Notes under the pieces: generated by a model
What the model was told of the DNA's origin: nothing
Database searches by the model: none
The model's input: the letters and a program-made list of their open reading frames with translations, nothing else
Translations under genes and position numbers: made by a program
Part shown: one piece after another, positions 28,017-35,580 of the stretch
How the letters are laid out: each line of letters begins with the position of its first letter
Numbering within the stretch: the stretch's first letter is position 1
Source: Bin55 sp965220235
GTDB taxonomy: Bacteria; Pseudomonadota; Gammaproteobacteria; Pseudomonadales; Azotimanducaceae
Direction of reading: 5' to 3'
Length of the DNA: 64,000 nucleotides
Assembly: GCA_965220235.1 (NCBI GenBank)
Contig: OZ244815.1
Span: forward strand, 3,224,001-3,288,000

Positions 28017-30350
28017 TCACCAACCGAAGCTAATCCCGACAGAGACAGTTCTTGCTTTGTTTGGTCGAGCACCATAAGGATGCCGCGAAGCGATTGCGTC
28101 GTCACCGAGAAGATTCTCTATTCGACCGAATACGGTGAGTGACTCATTGATCAAGTAGTTGCTCGCCAGATCTAGAGTGATAGAGCTGCCGACTTTCTCA
28201 TAGATCCCGCACGATGACCGAACACATACATCACCAACGCGCGTTATGCTGAGGAAACCCTCAAACGGTTGTTTTACGAAACCTGCCGTGAGATGAAATT
28301 GGGAATCGGGTAAGTACGGAATAGGATCGCCCTCGCTTACGTCGCCAAAGAAATCCGTGTCGGCCACATCGGTATCGAACTGACCATCGAACAATGTCAC
28401 ATTCAAACTGAGAGGAATTGAGAATCCTCGATTCCTTGCGAAATCCGTAGTGACTTGCGCCTCAATGCCGGCCACGGTCGCAGCGTCGCCGTTGAATGCG
28501 TCTCCAAACTCACAGGCGGCACCCGAAGACGCAGTGCACTCGCCGAGTAAGTTCTCATAGTCCGTAAGGAATCCCACGATATCCGCGGTAAAAGGCATGT
28601 TCTCATTCACATACCGAACGCCTGTTTCGAATATCCACGCCGATTCTTCTCTTACTTCTGGTGCATTGCTGGGAGCGGTAAATCCTCGGTGTGCACCGAC
28701 ATGCACTAGCGTACGATCGCTTGTTTTGTAGCTTACGCCGAAGCCGGGCGATAGAACTTTTGTTTGGTTTTCTCTCGTACTTCTCAAATTTGTAGCTGCT
28801 CGGGAAGAAGGATCGGCTGTACGCCCAGCACGAATTTCGTAACGTGTGCGCTTTTGGTCAATGTTCTCGAAGCGTAGACCCGGAGTAAGCGTGAAATTGC
28901 CTATTTCGATAGTGTCCTTAACGTATAGTGCCAACGCTTTTGCTTCTTGGATTCGATTACCCGCATTACCTAAAAGACCGAAATCGTCTAACCGTAGCTT
29001 GCCGTCTCGTTGGTGATAGGAACTATTTCGTTGTAGTCGATCTTCCTCGTCCGCATGAATTCGTAAACTGACTTCAAATTGATGTTCTGCGTCAGCTATT
29101 TCAGTCTCGTGACCTATCCAGACCTGAATCCCCTGAGAGAAGTACTCTCTCGCATTGGCTCGAAGTTGAATACTTCCAGGCATCGTATCGAAAGTACCTT
29201 GAAGGATGCCGTTCAATTCGTTCCATGGCACACTGCCAATCCCGCGACCTAAACTCACTGCTCGTATCACGCTTGACCATGACGTACGACTTAATGTTTC
29301 AGCGCTATCACTCCCGTCAAAATCGATGCCTTCGGTCTTAAACCAAGTTCTCTCGTGATCGTTTCGATAGACAGAGACGCGAACTTGGGTGGCTTCGCTT
29401 CGATCCAGTGCATAGGTCAAGATGCCTTGCTGGTGTGATGTCGTGATTGCATCCAATTCAGATAAGCCATACCTTCGATACGGATCAACGATGAAGTCGT
29501 GATCGGCCAAACCGAGGTAGCTCTGCTCGGAAGTCTGATCAGCAGATTGAAGTTTGAGCTCAAGCGTTTGGTTAGGGGTCAACACATACCTCAGTTTCGC
29601 CGTGTAATCTCGAACATCCAAGCCTGTGTCGTTGCCAGATCGATCGATGTTTTGAAATCCGTCAGAAAACCACTGGTGAGTTTCTAATAGTCCTTGCAGT
29701 CTTTCACCACTGGAGAAGCTCTGCCACGCATGGACTCGCTTCGAACCATGTTCACCAACGTGTGTCATGAGATGACCCTGTACCTTCGTAGGGATCGGAG
29801 TAGAGACTAAATTCAGTGTTCCACCGATGGTGTACGGACCTTGTGATATTGCTGACGGACCTTTCAACACTTCGAAGCTATGCATCCGACCCGCTGTTGG
29901 GAAGTAGTACGCAGAAGGTGCTGAATAGGGCGCCGGGGCGATTAGAACGTTATCTTCTAACAAGGTTATGCGCCCACTACGTTCACTGGCGACACCTCGA
30001 ATACTGATGTTGGGCCGTAATCCGAAACCGTCCTCCACCTGTAGTGCAATCCCTGGTGCTAGGCGAAGGACACGCTGCACATCAGCATACGCGAATTGTT
30101 CGAGCTGAACTCGATCGATCACCGTTGCAGCACCTGGAAGGCGTTCAAACTGTTCAGAATCCGATGCGACAATCGTGACCGTTTCTAAACGCGGTTCGTC
30201 TTCCGAATTGTCAGCCTGCTCAGCGCTTACGAGCGAGGCAAGCCCTACGATAGAAACGAGAAAACTAACGAGCTTCAGTCGTGTCGCACCACCGTTATAG
30301 AGAAGAAAGCCGGTAATTAACGGGTGAAAGACCTGTTTACTTGGACGCAT
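28017..30350 (-). CDS. TonB-dependent outer-membrane receptor (FecA-like, copy 1)
   Basis: 777 residues: a signal peptide region ending near SLVSAEQA, a TonB-box-like ETVTIVAS, a plug domain (LPGAATVIDRVQLEQF, SIRGVASERSGRITLLEDNV, VLKGPSAISQGPYTIGGTLNLVSTP), then a ~600-residue beta-barrel ending in the outer-membrane signature VSVGISFGW with an aromatic C-terminus. The plug resembles FecA/siderophore receptors. A Fur-box-like site lies 32 bp upstream of the ATG, so iron-regulated uptake of a ferric chelate is the best inference. Sits with a CmcJ-type oxygenase and opposite an ABC exporter pair. Confidence 0.9.
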   Translation of the reverse strand: MRPSKQVFHPLITGFLLYNGGATRLKLVSFLVSIVGLASLVSAEQADNSEDEPRLETVTIVASDSEQFERLPGAATVIDRVQLEQFAYADVQRVLRLAPGIALQVEDGFGLRPNISIRGVASERSGRITLLEDNVLIAPAPYSAPSAYYFPTAGRMHSFEVLKGPSAISQGPYTIGGTLNLVSTPIPTKVQGHLMTHVGEHGSKRVHAWQSFSSGERLQGLLETHQWFSDGFQNIDRSGNDTGLDVRDYTAKLRYVLTPNQTLELKLQSADQTSEQSYLGLADHDFIVDPYRRYGLSELDAITTSHQQGILTYALDRSEATQVRVSVYRNDHERTWFKTEGIDFDGSDSAETLSRTSWSSVIRAVSLGRGIGSVPWNELNGILQGTFDTMPGSIQLRANAREYFSQGIQVWIGHETEIADAEHQFEVSLRIHADEEDRLQRNSSYHQRDGKLRLDDFGLLGNAGNRIQEAKALALYVKDTIEIGNFTLTPGLRFENIDQKRTRYEIRAGRTADPSSRAATNLRSTRENQTKVLSPGFGVSYKTSDRTLVHVGAHRGFTAPSNAPEVREESAWIFETGVRYVNENMPFTADIVGFLTDYENLLGECTASSGAACEFGDAFNGDAATVAGIEAQVTTDFARNRGFSIPLSLNVTLFDGQFDTDVADTDFFGDVSEGDPIPYLPDSQFHLTAGFVKQPFEGFLSITRVGDVCVRSSCGIYEKVGSSITLDLASNYLINESLTVFGRIENLLGDDAIASRHPYGARPNKARTVSVGISFGW

Positions 30351-30381
30351 GTGCGCTTGTATTTGGAAAAATTTAAACCGT

Positions 30382-30400
30382 AATGATACGTATTCTCATT
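30382..30400 (-). promoter_or_regulatory. Predicted Fur box upstream of TonB receptor
   Basis: On the minus strand the 19 bases read AATGAGAATACGTATCATT, an inverted repeat close to the Fur consensus (GATAATGATAATCATTATC). It is centred about 40 bp before the receptor start codon, a usual place for repression by Fe-Fur. The rest of the 269-bp gap (30351-30619) shows no gene or other clear signal. Confidence 0.7.
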
Positions 30401-30619
30401 TAGGTTTTTGATTGATACGCCAAGCCGTTTAGCCGTCTAGGTGGAACACACGCTACCGAGTATTAGGTATGAATTCGCGTTCCTTCGAACAGCTCAAAGA
30501 TCGGAAGGTAGTTAGCTCGCCCGTACCTTAACTGAACTTCACGGACATTGCATTGGATTTTGATTCCTAGTTAGATGCGTCCTAACCCAGGCGTTGAGAC
30601 GAAAGTCCTCCCCTTCAAG

Positions 30620-31327
30620 CTAGATCTTTACAGCAAGCATCGTTAAAAAAGTCTGTTTCTGCTCCTCGCTCATCGCCGTGAAGACTGGAACGCCTAACTC
30701 GGTAGTAGGGAAATCGGCAAATTCTGGAGATGGCGCCTGAAGTGCAGCGGCGATGTTGTGCAATCCGCCTCCTTCTTCACTCCCCTTACTTAACGCTGCA
30801 CCTACTTCTGGAGGCCAAACCGGTTTCTCTCTTGCTTTCAACTCAAGCGGATTCGGTCGTCCTACATATTCTTCAATCGCTCTGTACATCTCCTGCTCAT
30901 CTAATGAGCGTTGTCTCTGACCTTCACGTCCGTACTTCGAACCCGACTGATTGCAAATCGCCGCCCACTGTAGTTCTACGTGAAAACCTGGCAACGAACG
31001 ACACTCGTCGGATGCCCCATCCCCTCCGCTTATAACACCGTCCTTCACCATGATGTAGTATCCCGACAACGATCGGCCATCCGTGAGCAAACGAGTCGGT
31101 GGATGCGTGTAAATCTCGCTGAACCCCCATTCTAATTCGCTAGGAAGGTCACCGTTCTCTAATAGTTGCACACCATACGCCGCGCACGCTTCGCACCATG
31201 CTTTTGATCCAAATTCTCCAACCGGAGTTAGTTCAGCCACATTGATTTCTGTCATACCGATGTCTTGTTTTGGTTCAGTCTGATTATGCCTGTCGACGAA
31301 CTCAGGAAACTCATCGATGCTTCCCAT
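30620..31327 (-). CDS. Unrecognised protein divergent from ABC exporter pair
   Basis: 235 residues, soluble, no signal peptide or membrane segment. A Cys pair (WCEAC) lies near residue 45, followed by a region with aromatic and Gly-rich segments (ELEWGFSEIYTHPP, GYYIMVKDGVISGGDGAS) and two further Cys (DEC, AIC). The C-terminal third is Pro/Glu-rich. I do not recognise the family. Start taken at ATG 31327 (upstream TAAGGT is a weak ribosome site); an ATG at 31255 would shorten it by 24 residues. It is divergent from the ABC exporter genes with 91 bp between, so it may share their regulation and act on the same compound. Confidence 0.6.
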   Translation of the reverse strand: MGSIDEFPEFVDRHNQTEPKQDIGMTEINVAELTPVGEFGSKAWCEACAAYGVQLLENGDLPSELEWGFSEIYTHPPTRLLTDGRSLSGYYIMVKDGVISGGDGASDECRSLPGFHVELQWAAICNQSGSKYGREGQRQRSLDEQEMYRAIEEYVGRPNPLELKAREKPVWPPEVGAALSKGSEEGGGLHNIAAALQAPSPEFADFPTTELGVPVFTAMSEEQKQTFLTMLAVKI

Positions 31328-31418
31328 ACCTTACGAATCGACGACGCAATGTGTGTTAACGTAACGTAGGTAGTGCGCGGTTTTTCTGTATCGCGCACAA
31401 CAGAACAACACTAAGATC

Positions 31419-33473
31419 TTGAAACAGCTCCCCCTGTTGGACGGCTACTCACTTGAAACGAGTGACCCCGATCCACCAAACCTTTCGTTTCGAACGATGT
31501 TCGGGCTCGCGTTGAAGACGTGGCCTTACATGAGACCTTTACTAGTACACCTTCTGTTTCTGCTTGGACTCGCAGGTGTTGGAATGGTATCGGGCATGGC
31601 TGGGATCTTCGTCGGCGCTGACTTATTCCTCAACAAAGTCTTGATTGGCGAAAAACTCCAGCCCCTTCAAGCCACAGTGCTCTTTCTAGGGGACGAATAC
31701 GTTACGACTGATCCTCAGCAACTTGGTGAATCGCTAGACCTTGATAAAGACAAAAACTTCGGATACAAATCCGAAGAAGCAGAATCGGTTGAGTTAGATC
31801 CTGAAGAGCAGTTGACGCCCGATCAACGTCGAACCGTAAGAGACCGCTTCATCCTTTGGGGTATTGCAGGGGGTGTTTTCTTGACGCTTTTAGGGTTAGG
31901 CAGTTGGTATTACGGGACCTGGGTCTGGCAGAACGTCAATCAGAACCTTCGAGTCGCAATGATCGAACGTGCTGAGTCACTTTCGTTGCGATATCACGAC
32001 CATGCACGTGTAGGTGATGCGATTTTTAGGGTTTACCAAGATAGTTCTATGATCGTGAACCTCATTCAGGGCGCAATCCTCTCGCCTGCGATGACCGCTG
32101 TGAGCTTGTTGTTCACATTTGCAATCGTGATTGCATTCGATCCTCTCATCGCGGGATTTGCGCTGATCGCCGCCGCTCCTTTCGTACTTCTATTAATTAA
32201 GTCCACCCGTCGTATTCAACGAAGGTCGCTTGCGAACCGCATCGCAAACAGCAATCTCACGTCTCACATCCAAGAATCGTTCACAGCCGTCAAGGTTCTT
32301 CGAGTGAATGGTTCCGAACCTCAAATCCACGAGCAGTTTGATCGAGACTCCAAACGTGCATTAGATGCTGCTTACCACCTACGTCTCGACATGGTCTTGT
32401 TAACACTCGCGATAGCGTTTATTGGCGGCGTCCTAGTGATCGGTTCTGAGTATGTACTTGCTCATTGGGTTATTGACGAAAGAGAGACGTTTCTGGGAGC
32501 TGCTGTTGCGGGACTGATCGGCTTTGCTATTTGGAACTTAGGGGGATTTGAGATTGCTCGTGGTCGAATCGAATCGTTAGCCGGTAGTGCCAGGTATCTG
32601 CTAGGTATTTGGATGCGTATGCAGGATCTGTTTATCGCGCTTCGAAGGGCATTTGATCTACTCGACACGCCATTGGAAGTCGAGGAGACCTCAAATCCGG
32701 TGACGTATCCGGACCCTATCCAAACCGTCGCATGGAACCGAGTTTCGTTCTCGTACGCGTCAGAAGCCGGACCTGTTTTTACGAATCTATCGCTCACAGC
32801 CGAAGCTGGCACAGTGACCGCGATCGTCGGTGCAACTGGCTCTGGCAAATCCACCATGATGTCATTGCTCCTTCGCCTCTTCGACCCAAATGCAGGTAAA
32901 GTAACGCTCAACGGTATCGATTTGCGTGAACTGAGACTCGCAGACGTACGACAAAACTGCGCGATCGCGCTTCAGAAAAACGTTCTATTCAATGAAACAG
33001 TCGCCAACAACATCGCGTTCGGCGCCGATAACGTAAGTCGAACTGAAATCGAACGTGCGGCTGAAATCGCTAACGCGGATTCATTCGTCCGTGCATTGGA
33101 AAAGGGTTACGACACCGAACTCGGTGAACGGGGAGGCAAGTTATCGGCTGGTCAGCGCCAACGCATTTCTATCGCGCGCGCCGTTGTTCGCAATACACCG
33201 ATCCTTATCCTCGATGAACCGACCGCATCTTTAGACGCCCGAAACGAACGACGTGTGTTGACGAATCTAGCCGAGTGGGGAACGGACAAGGTCATATTGC
33301 TGATCACGCACCGAATGTCAACCATTCAGAACGCGGACCAGATCGCGTTACTTGAACAGGGACAAATCGTCGAAACCGGCACGTATTCTGAACTCACGAC
33401 TAAGCCTGAAGGTCGTTTCGCTGCATTTGCTCAGTCAGAGCTTCTTAGTGAATCAGGCGGAGCTGCGAGTTAG
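31419..33473 (+). CDS. ABC exporter half-transporter A1 (TMD-NBD)
   Basis: 684-residue type-IV exporter half: six membrane helices (about 40-380) and an ATPase domain with Walker A GATGSGKST (G471), signature LSAGQRQR, Walker B ILILDEPTASLD and H-loop ITHRMS. Between helices 1 and 2 lies an unusually long hydrophilic loop of about 85 residues rich in Asp/Glu (near 70-145). Start codon TTG. It is followed 15 bp later by half-transporter B1, with which it should form a heterodimer. Closest relative in the window is A2 (44114-46042), which lacks the long acidic loop. Exports of lipids, drugs or peptides are usual; no peptidase domain is present. Confidence 0.88.
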   Translation: MKQLPLLDGYSLETSDPDPPNLSFRTMFGLALKTWPYMRPLLVHLLFLLGLAGVGMVSGMAGIFVGADLFLNKVLIGEKLQPLQATVLFLGDEYVTTDPQQLGESLDLDKDKNFGYKSEEAESVELDPEEQLTPDQRRTVRDRFILWGIAGGVFLTLLGLGSWYYGTWVWQNVNQNLRVAMIERAESLSLRYHDHARVGDAIFRVYQDSSMIVNLIQGAILSPAMTAVSLLFTFAIVIAFDPLIAGFALIAAAPFVLLLIKSTRRIQRRSLANRIANSNLTSHIQESFTAVKVLRVNGSEPQIHEQFDRDSKRALDAAYHLRLDMVLLTLAIAFIGGVLVIGSEYVLAHWVIDERETFLGAAVAGLIGFAIWNLGGFEIARGRIESLAGSARYLLGIWMRMQDLFIALRRAFDLLDTPLEVEETSNPVTYPDPIQTVAWNRVSFSYASEAGPVFTNLSLTAEAGTVTAIVGATGSGKSTMMSLLLRLFDPNAGKVTLNGIDLRELRLADVRQNCAIALQKNVLFNETVANNIAFGADNVSRTEIERAAEIANADSFVRALEKGYDTELGERGGKLSAGQRQRISIARAVVRNTPILILDEPTASLDARNERRVLTNLAEWGTDKVILLITHRMSTIQNADQIALLEQGQIVETGTYSELTTKPEGRFAAFAQSELLSESGGAAS

Positions 33474-33488
33474 TCGCAAGAGCACACC

Positions 33489-35528
33489 TTGACAGACTCG
33501 ACACTTTCAAATAGTTCGAACGAAAAAGTCCGTTCGAACATACTCCAAGAGGTCATCGGTAAGAACCAATTCGATGACCGTATCGATACCCAATCCGATC
33601 TGAACACTTGGGAAGCACTTCGGGTTATCGGTCGATCGCTCCACCAAATGTCCTCTGAACGAACTCTGTTCAGCGCTAAAGTAATCCTTGAGCTGGGACT
33701 CATAGTGCCGGGTCTGTACCTTCCTTGGTTGGGCAAGATCGTCATCGACAACGTCTTGCAGCAACGATCTTTCAACACGACCGAGGTCGAATTTCCTCCG
33801 TTCATGCAACCTGTTCTGAACTTAGTACAGGATCAGGATCCGTTACAGATCATGCTTTCCATTTCGATCATCTTCATCGTTGGCATGGTCTTCTTAGGTA
33901 TGAGGACGTACGGCCTTGGAGCAGGACTTCACGAAGGTCAGGATGCTGCGACACAGGCCGAAAACCAGATAAGCGCGTCCTATTCCTCGGGAAGTGGACT
34001 TTGGGGGTTGGCGGCGTTCATGGTTGGAGTGCGTCTCACTCAACGATTAGCGAATCGATTGCGAACGCGACTTTTTGAGCGTTTGAGTCGCATGCCGATG
34101 GCTGTTTTGGACGATCAACGTATCGGGGACAGCATTTATCGGGTCATGTATGACGTCCCGATGGCACCTGATCTATTTCTTCAGCTAACCATCGTGCCAT
34201 TCTTGATGATGCTGAATGCTGGAATCAATCTATACGTACTGCAATACTCATACGGCGACGTGTCACCCGAACTTATCTGGATCGCGTGGGCGACGGTTCC
34301 CGTCGCGTTTCTTATCACGTTTCCGTTCTCTGGCGCCATCCGCCGCACTAGCCAAAACAAACGAGCTGCTGGCTCCGCGACGACAAATGCGATGGAGGAA
34401 TCCGTTTCGAACGTCGCCGCTGTCCAGAGTCTAGGAGCCACCGGGGAACAATCGAGTCGATTCGCCGCGCGCAGTGAGCAGTCGTTCCTACGCGAGCGGT
34501 ATTTCATCGCAGTCGTGATCGTCTGTTCGTGTATCTTCGCCGCGGTCTCTGGCCTTGCCGGAATTTACGTAATGATTCTGGTGAGTGACCGCATCATCGA
34601 CGGTGTCATGTCACCTGGAGATTACGCGGCCCTGATTGGTATTTTCTGGAGCATCGCAATGCCAGCATCGTATCTAGGGGCGTATTGGATCAAAATCCAG
34701 GACGTGATCGCAGCGGTTCGTCGCGTGTTTTTCTTCATGGACTTCGAGTCCGAAGAGGACTTCAATCAAGACGGTGACGAATGTACTGCAATCGAGCGGG
34801 AGATCACGTTTGAGGATGTCGGCTATTCGTATCCCAACGGTACACAAGCGATAGTCAACATCAATCTGTCGTTTAAGATCGGCGATCTTGTCGCGATCGT
34901 CGGACCGACCGGATCCGGTAAGACGACGCTTGCATACCTGATCCCGTCGGTTCTGCAACCGACAGACGGGCGCGTGTTAATCGACGGGCGCAACGCACGC
35001 GAGTTCAAGCTCGAGAGTATCCGTCGGCAGGTGTCCTACGTACTACAAGAACATACGTTTCTATCGGCAACGATACGACACAACTTGCTACTCGCGAACC
35101 CAAACGCTACCGAGAGGCAGATGTACGAAGCACTTGACACAGCGGGATGTATGGAATTCGTCGAAGACCTGCCAAATGGATTAGACACTCGTTTAGGTCG
35201 CGGCGGGGACACCTTGTCGGTGGGGCAACAACAACGTCTTTCGATCGCCCGAGGATTGATACGAGAATCTCAAGTCCTGATCCTAGATGAACCTACAGCA
35301 GCGCTGGATCCGCAAACCGAACAGACGCTTCTACGATCGCTCCAAGAAGCGGCTGGAAGCCGACTTGTTGTCGTTATCGCACATCGGCTGTCGACAATAC
35401 GGCACGCGGATCAGATCGTGTTCATTGAGGACGGCGAAATCCAAGAGACGGGAACCCACGAGCAGCTAATCGCGCGACCGAACGGCTCATACAGAGAATA
35501 CGTGGAACTGCAGAGCGCGACTGTTTGA
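33489..35528 (+). CDS. ABC exporter half-transporter B1 (TMD-NBD)
   Basis: 679 residues. N-terminal soluble extension (about 70 residues, with FDDRIDTQSDLNT that is shared with B2), six membrane helices, then ATPase: Walker A GPTGSGKTT (G472), signature LSVGQQQR, Walker B VLILDEPTAALD, H-loop IAHRLS. A Gly/Ser-rich stretch (GAGLHEGQD, SSGSGLWGL) lies between helices 2 and 3. TTG start, 15 bp after A1. B1 and B2 (51208-53217) are clear paralogues, as are A1 and A2, so the region carries two related heterodimeric exporters. Confidence 0.88.
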   Translation: MTDSTLSNSSNEKVRSNILQEVIGKNQFDDRIDTQSDLNTWEALRVIGRSLHQMSSERTLFSAKVILELGLIVPGLYLPWLGKIVIDNVLQQRSFNTTEVEFPPFMQPVLNLVQDQDPLQIMLSISIIFIVGMVFLGMRTYGLGAGLHEGQDAATQAENQISASYSSGSGLWGLAAFMVGVRLTQRLANRLRTRLFERLSRMPMAVLDDQRIGDSIYRVMYDVPMAPDLFLQLTIVPFLMMLNAGINLYVLQYSYGDVSPELIWIAWATVPVAFLITFPFSGAIRRTSQNKRAAGSATTNAMEESVSNVAAVQSLGATGEQSSRFAARSEQSFLRERYFIAVVIVCSCIFAAVSGLAGIYVMILVSDRIIDGVMSPGDYAALIGIFWSIAMPASYLGAYWIKIQDVIAAVRRVFFFMDFESEEDFNQDGDECTAIEREITFEDVGYSYPNGTQAIVNINLSFKIGDLVAIVGPTGSGKTTLAYLIPSVLQPTDGRVLIDGRNAREFKLESIRRQVSYVLQEHTFLSATIRHNLLLANPNATERQMYEALDTAGCMEFVEDLPNGLDTRLGRGGDTLSVGQQQRLSIARGLIRESQVLILDEPTAALDPQTEQTLLRSLQEAAGSRLVVVIAHRLSTIRHADQIVFIEDGEIQETGTHEQLIARPNGSYREYVELQSATV

Positions 35529-35580
35529 TTTCGACTGTCGCTCCGTTGGATTAGCGCTCCATACGATGCTACTGGGGGAG

